A DNA stretch of 64,000 nucleotides from Salegentibacter sediminis. GTDB taxonomy: Bacteria; Bacteroidota; Bacteroidia; Flavobacteriales; Flavobacteriaceae. The number at the start of each line of letters is the position of its first letter. The stretch's first letter is position 1. The notes under the pieces were generated by a model. That model did not search any database, was not told the DNA's origin, and was given only the letters and a program-made list of their open reading frames with translations. Shown piece by piece: positions 10,501 to 17,664 of the stretch. The stretch spans positions 1 to 64,000 of the forward strand of contig NZ_MSJR01000002.1 of the NCBI RefSeq assembly GCF_002078605.1, read 5' to 3'. The position numbers and the translations under genes are program-made.

Positions 10501-11908
10501 GTGTTTGTGGAGCATTATTCCCACAATCATTTTTTGCAATTACACTAATCTGGCCATTTTGATTATAATTTCCGGCCGTTACTTCAATTTCATTACCATT
10601 ATTAATCGTGAGGGTCCAGCCAGAGGGGAGGCTCCATTCATAATTTGTTACGGTATTATCATTGGTTACCGAGTAGGTTATCATCTCGCCGGGGCAAACT
10701 TCAGTAGGACCATTAATTACTGCTGGAGTTGATGGTATTCCATCATTCACGGTTATACTTAAAGTTTCTTCGATACCGGTGCCGCATTCGTTACGAGCAG
10801 CAACTGAAATATTGTATTGTCCGGAGTTATTGAAGGTCCATTTTATTTCTGGAGAGCTGGTGGTTTGGTTACTTCCATCGGGCAAAGTCCATATATAATC
10901 ATCGGCATCGGAAACAGGGCTAATCGAATAGGTTTCTTCAATGCCTGGACATACCAGTACCGGTGCAGAAATAGGACCGGGTTTATCCGGTATTCCGGTA
11001 TTTACCGTTAAGGCAATAGTTTCTTTTGGGCTTGTTCCACATTCATTAACCGCCTGAACCGAAAGCGTATGACTACCCGGGGTATTTATGCTTAACAGAA
11101 GTTTTGTTGAAGCAGTGGTTTCGGTAGTGCCATCGGGCAGGGTCCAGAGGTATTCGGTGGCATTGGTAACCGCCGAAATGTTATATTCTTCCTCCACGCC
11201 CGGGCAAATCAAGGCCGGTGCCTGTATTGCTGTGGGTTGATTAGGTGTGCCAGGTTTAAGCTTAACTGTGATTCCTGAGCTTGTAAAATCATCAACACAG
11301 GGAGTCCCGGAATTTACCCTTAGGGAGATCACATCAGAGCCCGTTGGACTATATTTTAAGGTTGTGGTCGCCTCAGCAGGAGAAAATGGCTGATTATTTA
11401 AAAGCCATTCATACTGGGCACTGCTTCCGCCGTGATTATTGATGTTGGTAATAGAGTAAACAACCTCCTCCCCGGGGCATATTTCGGTTTTATCGGCTTG
11501 AATGCTTACATTTCCCGTTTGTTCCTTGTAAACAGTGATGATCCCGCTTGCCGGACTAATAACAGTTTTTTCATCTGTAGTACCGCTACAGTAAGTAACG
11601 ATCAACTGAAATCTGTTATTTCCAATCGCTGGAGCGTAATTATTGAGATCTTTACCGGTTGCACCAGAAATATCAGTATAAGCATTATTACCAACTTTCA
11701 CTTGCCATTGGTAAGTATATGCTTCTGTTTGGGAAGATGGACTTATAGTTGATGTAAAAGAAATAGTCTCACTTTCACACAAAATAGCTCCCGAAGTTGT
11801 AGAAATTGTAACGCTTGGTGCATTATCTGTACACTGCCCAAATCCATTTCTGGAATTCAGCAGAAACAAGGAAAATATAAAGAATATAACGAGTAATTTT
11901 TTTCCCAT
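1586..11908 (-). CDS. Giant T9SS-type surface adhesin-like protein (3440 aa)
   Basis: A signal peptide (residues 1-24, ending NGFGQ) is followed by long repeat arrays. Residues about 210-770 hold PKD-like domains with motifs such as CPG.E..Y.I and Y.W.LP.G. About 950-1385 hold five Cys-containing repeats starting ISYSGPYC or similar, ending in variants of GTYTVTYTI. About 1390-1565 hold two Ig-like domains (YQWLKDGVEISGATNATL), and about 1655-2000 hold four FSY...C repeats. About 2220-2360 looks like a MAM or jelly-roll module. About 2558-2700 is a LamG-like fold (LDFDGIDDYVDLG). The last 80 residues match a type A T9SS sorting domain (VMIFDLVGKRI ... GVKNIKFLMK), which predicts outer-membrane passage by the type IX system and surface attachment. 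No catalytic motif is visible. Role in adhesion is inferred. Confidence 0.92.
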   Translation of the reverse strand: MGKKLLVIFFIFSLFLLNSRNGFGQCTDNAPSVTISTTSGAILCESETISFTSTISPSSQTEAYTYQWQVKVGNNAYTDISGATGKDLNNYAPAIGNNRFQLIVTYCSGTTDEKTVISPASGIITVYKEQTGNVSIQADKTEICPGEEVVYSITNINNHGGSSAQYEWLLNNQPFSPAEATTTLKYSPTGSDVISLRVNSGTPCVDDFTSSGITVKLKPGTPNQPTAIQAPALICPGVEEEYNISAVTNATEYLWTLPDGTTETTASTKLLLSINTPGSHTLSVQAVNECGTSPKETIALTVNTGIPDKPGPISAPVLVCPGIEETYSISPVSDADDYIWTLPDGSNQTTSSPEIKWTFNNSGQYNISVAARNECGTGIEETLSITVNDGIPSTPAVINGPTEVCPGEMITYSVTNDNTVTNYEWSLPSGWTLTINNGNEIEVTAGNYNQNGQISVIAKNDCGNNAPQTLSVEVKPGIPAQPEISGVLNACTGTEEIYTISEIDFAEEYTWEFPSGWNVNNTNSNIVTVAAGTTSVNVLPGTNGGTLSVFASNSCGDSTADTETLNIEDPAPAMPGAITYPNSGDGEDNKVCLGTAGTYTIAPVPTATSYIWTLPDSTTQTTTEPELVYTATSAGTLDLSVQAVNNCGASTAKEFEIVVTDGVPAQPGAITSTSYLICPPATLSLSVPNDPNALGYEWFLPSGWDITGEKNTNSITVNVSASAQYSNPVVIGVEAFNICGNSTRRETPANLNDANAIAISDYVFVDLGEDLTLCSTNDPVSLDAQLNFGGKKLKVSSLSSSSGVNINFPSGAISDLSFNYTPSGTDLANGSVTITIITEKPNGACDAGEDAVTLYFRDDPTAQIIGPSEAICTGTETEFSISGTPNTTVTYSLGGVNSTVELGNGDGTTASTTLSTGTLTENTSIVLVSSEYTDGDPGCPATLNDSIEIEVTPIPTATISYSGPYCNSGTNTIDQPNLQGEHSYQNGSFTATGDLGNYIDDETGVFIPAEVDPGTYTVTYTIPSSGGCESEIATTEVSITELPSPEISYAESPFCSTVASGDVTLTGGGNYQGGTFTSTSGLDINPETGQIDPTNSTAGDYTVTYTLAASEGCELVETTTDITITEKPEPEISYTANEICEADTNTYQATLSGTGLVTGGIFSAPSGLSIDSESGLITPANSNPGTYIITYTLDTAGDGCDEVTTQTEITITEIPSVTISYPGPYCASTTGQKAVEFTNKVGAFEGGSFTSTPDGLSIDGTTGDITPSGSDPGEYTITYTIPASGGCESEISETTVIITAVPGATINYENAPFCTSDSSPQTPVFSETVGAYDTGSFSGTSGLEIDSQGNIIPSESTAGVHTVTYTIPATEACEAVTTTVEIEIFKEVSINSQPFDIGTCSGEDVSFEVSATGDGLSYQWYFEDGTEVPGATSEILEFSSANSTNSGTYYVEVSGAGPCASVASNLVTLTVDENITIETPPQDEVVCLGDDVEFVIAASATGGEVQYQWLKDGVEISGATNATLNLTSVELSDAAEYSVFIEGPAGYSCSTITSGVAVLSVNEPPVVEAGNNFEVCSTTTVIDVGNGATASNHTSLIWTSNGLGVISNATSLNGASYEPHPDDIGETIEFTLTAILEVGEDQICAEAVDTREITIIPQPVITEFSYIATDNSATSGEFCETDETSYLPYTAGDYLNSGTGEFSVNKNDLSLNSTTGEFTPNGTSPGVYILTYTYTINSEEAGCTEAKKEFTVTIGEKPIADFSYDTEVYCKDTRDNTLNTDPVISFDEGHDEFDSFVVDNNGLELDPDTGAIDLSTSAAGTYIITRTVDYSGTNEDGCQPVTAEFTITINEKPIPDFTYAATEFCSDPEMATTISPVLSQNGSIGEFTYAATPTEANLVLDSATGDIDLANSDAGSFTIINTVDLTGENEDSCGEVSHEFTINISKQPKAAFEYTQTDYCISQTSATVKEGFQTGGSFSSTTLGNRLNPETGEITWTINDSGIIGNHTITYTVEGDGACVDAIETSEITIDALPLGGELKFSSGRIFMTCENAVSGYAEDLILSGHEGEIVEWEYRNSNSTQWTPINNTTNKLEGTDIEMYVNNVSTVFRAVITNGACDNKVYSATAIVSVIPSNIKPSPVEVDPEVLCFGSEIQLSSETGYGEEFGKFEGGDFTDAGIKNKGWNFTDPDGNEIDYNANADSGNPIHWHKTQPKWKFETADINTNEITGMWWNPLSDGKTNEHFAIAQSTYDSNMDTPTFNLTGMDEAVLTFDQAFNLTANATIRVVLLKNGTEYKELYKITGPASSGYYEGFADGTPGVNNMTFDLGSYLGETGLKIRFEFRGERNGDIWAVDNIKVPEGPQDVLLQWFYDEDINDSENVLEQIGQDNEKVVTFVPRKIGWNDFEVKTAILLDSNGNACESLDNSETIRVFVFDQYTTEVEAITGPCGNYTAKLNATTTGDFQGEIPVTDYPTIDGYIGAWVIEGPEEYILTNQDSESELDPVNNPNIIFEAENFGDYTISWELTPTIKDENGEIIENTGCPPIHTPVELPILACTTLDFDGIDDYVDLGNNYNGNHFIEAWIRPFDRPLEDGSGTTDASNGVIFSSSGFEIRMENLPAGIQKNTRWYHIAVANNGDLWVDGIPSGNITVTGSGINNTSIGARYNANTKATSNHFSGWIEELRIWNNAPSQKEIRFMMNQRLKLDGTGTVITPLEGEIIPNRTVAGSYNTLNGNNLDWQEDPFYDQTAGDLAGYYRLISEAPDPSGLGAPWGVNFAAALMPQNGETPDLAINKIPGRLHNMTTNQENTAPLPYISAIDGKIWAEVDTWLRPAVWDAPNSYGINGTTPIDWNIARINHNIDSGDRDITVLGLKSETAGKLLNITRSGTQDEYNPGQMLRVTHYLLLNGNIDLVGESQLLQDSGSILAEESAGWLERDQQGKRNSFVYNYWSSPVSIQDAANNSGYTVGDILWDGTTASNPQTINFQGAYWAADGGKSNPITISTYWIWGFSPATANLYAEWDHVEAEGLLKTGEGYTMKGSDGTASITADQNYVFKGKPHNGDFELPIATGQNYLIGNPYPSAIDGHQFIDDNGGGNGVFDGTIYFWDHFIEVDHILAEYIGGYAYLTKTGATPAFSNDDRINEEGGTGKKLPGQYIPVGQGFMINTTGALGGDIKFKNSQRVYKRETGSGTSIFLSHENREKTSKQQQEEPPRIRLNFRSPTGYHRQILAAAIPTTTNGFDWGYDALLRDNSVEDMFWMIDEDKYVIQAVPDFNEDQVLPLGVRIKGQSEFTFKIDTLENWPADKPVYLKDNMNDSIHDLRKADYKGVSEVGEILDRFEIVFHKEPDQIIPEEPNPEAELTNIQIRYHHDNRELIIMNPDLIKINEVMIFDLVGKRIQDFKEIPQAKEIILDIRPIGSSVYIVKLLTPSGVKNIKFLMK

Positions 11909-12255
11909 AATTGTAATGCATTAGGTGGAACAATAAATTACGTAGGGATAATTTTATGCTAACTGAGGTCTGGCTGGGTAAACCATTGGGGCGAAGACAA
12001 TTAACATTTAAAAATAAGGAATTTTAAGAAGTAAGAATGTTTTTTTCGTTGAATGGGTTGATTAATCGTTTAAAATGCACGCGGTTTTAAATTTTCCTAT
12101 TATAAAAAAGTTATAGTTAATTGGAATACAGCTTTTTGAAGTTTAAATATGCTGGGTTGGGGTGAATTAAAGAATGCTGAGGAATACCTTAAAAACAAAA
12201 AAAGCCACAGCTTTTTTAAGGCTGTGACTTTTTGTAAGATAAATTCTTACAAAAA
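11909..12255. other. Intergenic region upstream of the giant adhesin gene
   Basis: This 347-bp stretch separates two minus-strand genes. Its right end holds the pruA terminator. The remainder should contain the adhesin promoter, but I find no TAnnTTTG box on the minus strand. No small ORF or RNA gene is evident. Confidence 0.5.
12191..12229 (-). terminator. Intrinsic terminator of pruA
   Basis: Read on the minus strand, 12229-12221 pairs with 12211-12203 over 9 bp with one G-U wobble. A T-rich tract (12203-12191) follows. The hairpin begins about 26 nt past the pruA stop codon. Confidence 0.85.
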
Positions 12256-13899
12256 CTATTCTCCCAGGAATGGGTATCTATAATCTGTAGGAGTTACAAA
12301 GGTTTCCTTAATTAATCTTGGGGAAATCCAACGTAGGAGATTTTGTTTAGAACCTGCTTTATCATTAGTTCCACTGGCACGGGCTCCACCAAAAGGTTGT
12401 TGTCCAACCACAGCACCTGTGGGCTTATCGTTAATGTAGAAGTTTCCGGCAGCGTTTTGCAACATTTTAGTGGCTTTGGCCGCTGCATAACGATCTCCAG
12501 ACATAATTGCTCCGGTTAGTCCATAGATACTGGTATTATCTACAAGCTCAAGCAAATCTTCCCATTTTTTCTCAGAGAAATTTTTATCATCATATACATA
12601 AATAGTAACTACGGGACCGAAGAGTTCGGTTTCCATAGTGACGTATTTGGGATCGGTAGTTAGAATAACTGTAGGTTCTATGAAATAACCTTTAGATTTA
12701 TCGTAATTACCACCAATTACAACCTCAGCATCCTTGTCTTTTTTCGCACGGTCAATATAGCCTGCTAATTTATCGAAGGCTCCTTCGTGAATAACGGCGT
12801 TAATGAAATTGCCCATATCTTCGGGAGATCCCATTTTAAAAGAACTTACATCTTCCGCTACATAATTTTTAACTTCAGGCCAAATACTCTTTGGAATATA
12901 AACTCTGGAGGCGGCACTACATTTTTGTCCCTGGAATTCAAAAGCTCCGCGGGAAATGGCAGTGGCCACTTGTTTTGGGTTTGCGGTAGGGTGTGCAACA
13001 ATGAAATCCTTACCACCGGTTTCCCCAACTATGCGTGGGTAAGTTTTATATTTTTCTATCCTTGTTCCAATTTTACCCCAAATATCTTTGAATACAGTGG
13101 TACTACCGGTAAAGTGTATCCCGGCAAAATCTGGACTGTCCAGAAGAATATCGGTGATCATTACCGGATCTCCCATTATCATGTTGATAACCCCATCGGG
13201 CAATCCTGCTTCACGGAACACTTCCATGATAATTTGTGCTGAAAATACCTGGCTGTCACTGGGTTTCCAGATTGCTACATTCCCCATTAAAGCCGCACTT
13301 GAAGGTAGGTTTCCTGCAATAGCGGTAAAGTTAAATGGAGTAATGGCATATACAAATCCTTCCAGTGGGCGGTACTCTACCCTGTTCCAGTTGCCTTCAG
13401 AAGATTCGGGTTGCTCATCATAGATCTGGGACATATACTCTACGTTGAAGCGTAAAAAGTCACACAACTCACAAGCCGAATCGATTTCAGCCTGAAAAAT
13501 ATTTTTTGACTGGCCAATCATAGTAGCGGCATTGATCCTGGAGCGGTAAGGCCCCGCAATAAGATCGGCGGCTTTTAAAAATACAGCAGCACGCTGTTCC
13601 CATTCTAAATTTGCCCATTCCTTACGTGCTTCCAGAGCAGAGTCTATAGCCTGTTGAACGTGTTTTTTGTCTGCTTTATGATAAACACCAAGATCATGTT
13701 TGTGATCGTGAGGAGGATGCATGGTAGCCGTGTCTCCTGTCTTAATTTGTTCTTTGCCAATATATAAAGGCACCTCCATTTTTGTGTTATATAGATCTTT
13801 GTAAGTAAGCAATACTTCTTCTCTTTCCGGTGATCCCGGTTCGTACGATTTCACTGGCTCATTTACAGCCACAGGAACGTGAAAAAATCCTTTTCCCAT
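12256..13899 (-). CDS. pruA: L-glutamate gamma-semialdehyde dehydrogenase (1-pyrroline-5-carboxylate dehydrogenase)
   Basis: A 547-residue aldehyde dehydrogenase of the stand-alone P5CDH type (ALDH4-like). It oxidises glutamate semialdehyde, in equilibrium with pyrroline-5-carboxylate, to glutamate with NAD+ in proline and arginine breakdown. Visible signatures are the substrate and cofactor region PLEGFVYAITPFNFTAIAGN, the general-base glutamate in VGETGGKDF (about residue 295), the catalytic cysteine in FQGQKCSAASR (about residue 326) and the C-terminal QPFGGARASGTNDKAG. Length is as expected for this subfamily and there is no fused proline dehydrogenase. It is transcribed alone with its own terminator, and no other proline gene lies beside it. 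Confidence 0.95.
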   Translation of the reverse strand: MGKGFFHVPVAVNEPVKSYEPGSPEREEVLLTYKDLYNTKMEVPLYIGKEQIKTGDTATMHPPHDHKHDLGVYHKADKKHVQQAIDSALEARKEWANLEWEQRAAVFLKAADLIAGPYRSRINAATMIGQSKNIFQAEIDSACELCDFLRFNVEYMSQIYDEQPESSEGNWNRVEYRPLEGFVYAITPFNFTAIAGNLPSSAALMGNVAIWKPSDSQVFSAQIIMEVFREAGLPDGVINMIMGDPVMITDILLDSPDFAGIHFTGSTTVFKDIWGKIGTRIEKYKTYPRIVGETGGKDFIVAHPTANPKQVATAISRGAFEFQGQKCSAASRVYIPKSIWPEVKNYVAEDVSSFKMGSPEDMGNFINAVIHEGAFDKLAGYIDRAKKDKDAEVVIGGNYDKSKGYFIEPTVILTTDPKYVTMETELFGPVVTIYVYDDKNFSEKKWEDLLELVDNTSIYGLTGAIMSGDRYAAAKATKMLQNAAGNFYINDKPTGAVVGQQPFGGARASGTNDKAGSKQNLLRWISPRLIKETFVTPTDYRYPFLGE

Positions 13900-14039
13900 A
13901 ATAATTTATTTAAGTTTTTCTGATTATTAATTCTTGCTGTTAAAGGTAAAAAAATTAAGCGATTTTAGGCAATAACGAGATCGACTTCACGAAAGCTTAA
14001 CTATTTTAGTATTTTGAGGTAATTTTTTAAGAAAATTCT

Positions 14040-14747
14040 ATGTGCACCATCAGTTTGGCTCCTTTAAGTATTCAGCAAAATAGCTTTGTTTTAACCTTCA
14101 ACAGAGATGAAATCGTGGAAAGGCAAACTTTGCCCCCTGACTATGAAAATATAAATGGCTCCAATTTAATTATGCCTAAAGATAAGAGGGCCGGAGGTAC
14201 CTGGATAGGGGGGAGTTCAAAAAAAAGAGTGGTTTGCCTTATGAATGGAGAGTTCAAGCCCCACCAGAGAAATTTGCCTTATCGATTAAGTAGAGGGTTG
14301 GTTGTGAAAGAATTTCTTGCTGCTGAAAATGCTATTGACAGTCTGGAAAAATATAATTTTGATGGCGTGGAAGCTTTCACTTTAATTTTAGCCGACTGGA
14401 AAACAGAACTGGAGTTCTTTGAATTGGTTTGGGACGAAAAAAGAAAACATATTAAACAATTGGAGTTAGTCCCGCATATTTGGTCTTCTTCTCCTTTATA
14501 TTCTGAAGTGGTTAAAACAAGGAGGGAGGAGTGGTTCGCAGAAATAAGGGGTAGCCTAAACCCGGAAAATATTTTGAATTTTCATCATAACGCAGGAATT
14601 GGGGATAAAGAACAGGACCTGGTAATGGACCGGGGTTTTTTAAAAACCCAAAGTATTTCTCAAATAATCGCGAAACCATCCCATATAAATTTCTGGTACA
14701 GGGATCTGAATACTTCCCAAATAACAGAGAAAAAACTGAAACTCTAA
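14040..14747 (+). CDS. TANGO2/NRDE-family protein
   Basis: The 235-residue protein starts MCTISLAPL and has the family hallmark FNRDE at residues 20-24, followed by GGTWIGGS and LMNGEF. In this family the Cys after the initiator Met resembles the nucleophile of N-terminal nucleophile hydrolases. The biochemical function is not settled; the eukaryotic homolog TANGO2 has been linked to lipid and heme handling. It lies 140 bp from the divergent pruA gene. Its stop codon overlaps that of the convergent apaG gene. Confidence 0.85.
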   Translation: MCTISLAPLSIQQNSFVLTFNRDEIVERQTLPPDYENINGSNLIMPKDKRAGGTWIGGSSKKRVVCLMNGEFKPHQRNLPYRLSRGLVVKEFLAAENAIDSLEKYNFDGVEAFTLILADWKTELEFFELVWDEKRKHIKQLELVPHIWSSSPLYSEVVKTRREEWFAEIRGSLNPENILNFHHNAGIGDKEQDLVMDRGFLKTQSISQIIAKPSHINFWYRDLNTSQITEKKLKL

Positions 14748-15130
14748 TTTAAAGCAAAGGGAACACTTAGTTTAAAAGAAGGAATTTGAACCTTAAATTT
14801 TCGGGTGGTGGTGAAATTAACCATATTGTAATATCCGCTCATAGCCCCAAAAGGTGAAGTTAACAGGCAACCGCTACTATAGGAATGAGATTCCCCTGGC
14901 TTTATTACCGGCTTTTTGCCAATTACTCCATCTCCTTTTACAATTTCGGTATTATTCAAGGCATCTTTAATCCTCCAGTATCGGGAGGTTAATTGCACCG
15001 AATCGTTGCTTTGATTTTCAATAGTAATTCGATAAGCAAAGGCAAATAATTTCCTGTAGCTTCTGAAAACAGAACCTTCAAAACTGGTCTCAACAGAGAT
15101 CTTAATTCCTCTTGTAACTTGTTGAATCAT
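14744..15130 (-). CDS. apaG: ApaG domain protein
   Basis: A 128-residue single-domain protein that matches ApaG (DUF525) along its whole length. It has the N-terminal strand GIKISVETSF, the core FAYRITIENQS and SRYWRIKDALN, the G-rich VKGDGVIGKKPVIKPGESHS and the SGCLLTSPFGAMSGYY segment. ApaG is a small fibronectin-like beta sandwich. Enterobacterial relatives are linked to Co2+ resistance and Ap4A metabolism, but the molecular role is unclear. It is the last gene of a minus-strand cluster, 13 bp after the DUF3667 gene. Confidence 0.9.
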   Translation of the reverse strand: MIQQVTRGIKISVETSFEGSVFRSYRKLFAFAYRITIENQSNDSVQLTSRYWRIKDALNNTEIVKGDGVIGKKPVIKPGESHSYSSGCLLTSPFGAMSGYYNMVNFTTTRKFKVQIPSFKLSVPFALN

Positions 15131-15143
15131 ATTGAATTATCTC

Positions 15144-16229
15144 TTAGTATAGTGCGAAAGATGCGATTATGGATACCACCCCTGCGATAATTGCTAAGGT
15201 AAAAAATATAATATTGAGCAACATAAACTTTACAATGGTTTTAACACGATTTTGCCCGTAGAATTTTCGCATAGCTTTATAGAGGTAAAAGATGAAAATT
15301 AAGGTTGCCAGTGTGATTCCTAACTCGGTATTGAATATGTAATCCACAAGAATTGCAAGACCATAGAGGACAAAAAATGTGGTTTGCACGTGAAAGGTAA
15401 AAATAAGATGTTCCATATAATTAAATGCTCGGCGTAGGTAAAGCAGCCAGATAAAAAAGGCAAAAACCGGGAGGTAGAAAAAGATGATAAATGGCAACTT
15501 ATTGATAAAATAATTGAGGAACAATTGTGGGTTGCTTTTTAGTATATTCCAATCGGCAGCTTTTTTGTAGAGCCAGTGATTAAAATTGCTTTGGGGATGC
15601 CTTAAGCTGTCCATAGCTTGTGAGGAGGATAGTATCTTTGTTTGTTTGTAAAATTTTGAATAAATATTAAATTTATTACTGTTAGCCTCAAAAAACCTCA
15701 TACTGTCTAAGGCGACAGAATCGAGATACACCTCCTGGTAAGTTGCTCTTTCTTTGGCTTGCTGAGTTCTTATAAGGGAATCTAACTTAATTTCTCTACC
15801 ATTTATTTCAGGATTAGGGATATCAAGAGAATCAGTGGCTTGTTGGGCAGTGGTGATCTCGTCAGCATCCAGGTTTGAAGGAACTGGATCTAACTCAAAG
15901 CTATTTACAAACCCCCAGATTAGAAAGAATATAATAGAAGCGCTAAGGTAAAACCTGAATGGGTTAGCATAGCGCATTCGCTTTCCTAAAATATAATCTT
16001 TCGAAATCTTACCGGGCCTGAAAAGTAATGCTTTGATAGTTCGCCGAAACCGGGAATCGTAGGCAAAGATGCCTGCAAAGAATTCATTGAAGAAATCGTC
16101 TAGAGCGAGCTTTTTTGTGCTGTTCAGCTGTCCGCAGGCAGGACAATATTTATCGCTTCTGTCAAGTTCGTGATCACAGTTAAGACAGCGCTTACCACGA
16201 TATTTTAAATGGCTTCTTTCTTTTTCCAT
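15144..16229 (-). CDS. DUF3667 zinc-ribbon membrane protein
   Basis: The 361-residue protein opens with a zinc-ribbon-like CLNCDHELDRSDKYCPACGQ motif (two CxxC pairs). The DUF3667 signature follows: FRRTIKALLFRPGKISKDYI then GKRMRYANPFRFYLSASI. A transmembrane helix follows directly (about residues 91-110). A polar, probably extracytoplasmic or cytoplasmic, linker (about 115-230) leads into three or four further C-terminal membrane helices. The function is unknown. The gene sits between the T9SS plug gene (15 bp) and apaG (13 bp), which suggests cotranscription. Confidence 0.85.
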   Translation of the reverse strand: MEKERSHLKYRGKRCLNCDHELDRSDKYCPACGQLNSTKKLALDDFFNEFFAGIFAYDSRFRRTIKALLFRPGKISKDYILGKRMRYANPFRFYLSASIIFFLIWGFVNSFELDPVPSNLDADEITTAQQATDSLDIPNPEINGREIKLDSLIRTQQAKERATYQEVYLDSVALDSMRFFEANSNKFNIYSKFYKQTKILSSSQAMDSLRHPQSNFNHWLYKKAADWNILKSNPQLFLNYFINKLPFIIFFYLPVFAFFIWLLYLRRAFNYMEHLIFTFHVQTTFFVLYGLAILVDYIFNTELGITLATLIFIFYLYKAMRKFYGQNRVKTIVKFMLLNIIFFTLAIIAGVVSIIASFALY

Positions 16230-16244
16230 TTAAGTCTAAGTTGA

Positions 16245-17495
16245 TTAGTTGGTGATGCTGGTGGAGTTGGCGCTGCCTACCCCGATAAGCCTATCGTAAC
16301 GAGCTCCCGGACTTCGGTAATAAACCAGCACCTGGTATTCATTTTCAGTTTCATAGAAGTTGCCGCTAAAGAAACCTTCGTCAATACTTCCATCTGGTTT
16401 CTTTAATACATATTTATAATTGTAAAAGCCTTGCTTAAACAGTCGGGCAGCCTCGTAAACATCAGTTTCTTTATTCAAAATTAATTTGGTGGTGTGATCG
16501 GTTTGAAAATTATTGAAATTACCATAGATGTGAATTTCTCCACCCTCCAGGACGCTGTAATTTTGGAGCCTGAAATGTACCCAGGAATATTCAGCTTCTA
16601 TCTCTGGTTCCCGGCCCTGTAGACTTCGTACTACAAACCCACCATTAATATCGGGTTGGTAAGTGTAAGGCTCATTAGCCCTGCTTCTGTCTGGAAATAA
16701 GTGATGATGATAAAGTTCGTTTAATTCGATATAATTAATGTCTACGGTACTCGCTCGAAGGTCTTTATTGTCAAACTGAAGATACTCATTTCCACCAAAG
16801 AATGCGGTTTCCTGGTCGTAGCGGTAAACCAGCTCATTGCCAATAGTGTATTGGGGTTTGATGTTTTTTATTGCAGTTTTTAAATTCTGATTCTGTAGAA
16901 TAAGAACCTTAATTGTTTCATTTGGATTCTTCAGAATTAAATCGGGGCTTTCTACTGAAAAATTTACTACCTGCTTTTCCGAAATTAATTTGAGGTCGCG
17001 CGAGCGCCTTATGTTTACCGAGACCTGGGCAATAGGTTCGTAAAGCATGAATTTTCGGGAAAATACAAGTTCTTTTGCTGCATTGAAGATCTTCAGCATA
17101 TAATTTCCCGAAACTTTTAGGCCACGGGTGTTGGAGTTAGGTATCTCCAGTTCATAATGGGAATAGCCCTGCAGGGTATTATAGGAATTTTTGTAATTAA
17201 AAATCCTGATGTCGTCAAAGCCTTCCATGTACTCTGATTTTGAGAGTTGGGAAGGGCTCCAGTCGTAATTGTAATGTTCGATAGTGTAATAATAATCGGC
17301 TTCATCTCCTATAATATCATCAAAACTCAATTTAAGTTTCTCTCCCTGTTGAATTATCGGGTTTCCATTTTGAATGGAACTCCCATCAAACTGAATTGTA
17401 TAAATATAATTTGGAGGTAAGGTTTCTTTTTCACTTTGTGCCTTAAGGCTAAAAAATGTAAAAATAACGGGAATTATGACGAGGATCATTTTCAT
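16245..17495 (-). CDS. Type IX secretion system plug protein (DUF5103)
   Basis: A 416-residue protein with a signal peptide (about residues 1-19, ending SLKAQ). The N-terminal half carries the T9SS plug domain pattern YIYTIQFDG, YYYTIEHYNYDW, SEYMEGFDD and FNYKNSYNTLQGYSHYELE. In the T9SS, Plug closes the lateral exit of the SprA translocon when cargo is absent. The C-terminal part resembles a carbohydrate-binding or AMPK-like beta fold (VYEAARLFKQGFYNYKYVL). This gene and the giant T9SS cargo in the same window fit a gliding or surface-secretion lifestyle. Confidence 0.87.
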   Translation of the reverse strand: MKMILVIIPVIFTFFSLKAQSEKETLPPNYIYTIQFDGSSIQNGNPIIQQGEKLKLSFDDIIGDEADYYYTIEHYNYDWSPSQLSKSEYMEGFDDIRIFNYKNSYNTLQGYSHYELEIPNSNTRGLKVSGNYMLKIFNAAKELVFSRKFMLYEPIAQVSVNIRRSRDLKLISEKQVVNFSVESPDLILKNPNETIKVLILQNQNLKTAIKNIKPQYTIGNELVYRYDQETAFFGGNEYLQFDNKDLRASTVDINYIELNELYHHHLFPDRSRANEPYTYQPDINGGFVVRSLQGREPEIEAEYSWVHFRLQNYSVLEGGEIHIYGNFNNFQTDHTTKLILNKETDVYEAARLFKQGFYNYKYVLKKPDGSIDEGFFSGNFYETENEYQVLVYYRSPGARYDRLIGVGSANSTSITN

Positions 17496-17511
17496 TGTGA
17501 GGAAATATATT

Positions 17512-17519
17512 CAAAGATA
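17512..17519 (-). promoter_or_regulatory. Putative -7 box of the T9SS plug gene
   Basis: On the minus strand the sequence is TATCTTTG, a full match to the Bacteroidota -7 consensus TAnnTTTG. It ends 17 nt before the ATG at 17495, giving a very short leader. No convincing upstream TTG box at the usual spacing was found. Confidence 0.5.
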
Positions 17520-17591
17520 ATTACAATTCTCATACCGAAGTTTTTAACATTTCAATTTAACAGATTAAAAGACTGAAAATTCTTGTTTTTA

Positions 17592-17624
17592 TTGGGATTT
17601 GTGGGTTTAAAATTCCTAAATTTG
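17592..17624 (+). promoter_or_regulatory. Putative nqr operon promoter
   Basis: TTG at 17592-17594 and TAAATTTG at 17617-17624 are separated by 22 nt, which matches the flavobacterial TTG/TAnnTTTG pattern. Transcription would start near 17631, about 35 nt upstream of nqrA. Confidence 0.6.
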
Positions 17625-17664
17625 CCTGACTTTAAAAAAAATTTTTTAACATACACTCCATCCT

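Noticed and set aside
12787-13423. Plus-strand ORFs of 151 and 111 codons
   Set aside because: They lie antisense to conserved pruA, whose frame is intact, and show no family motif.
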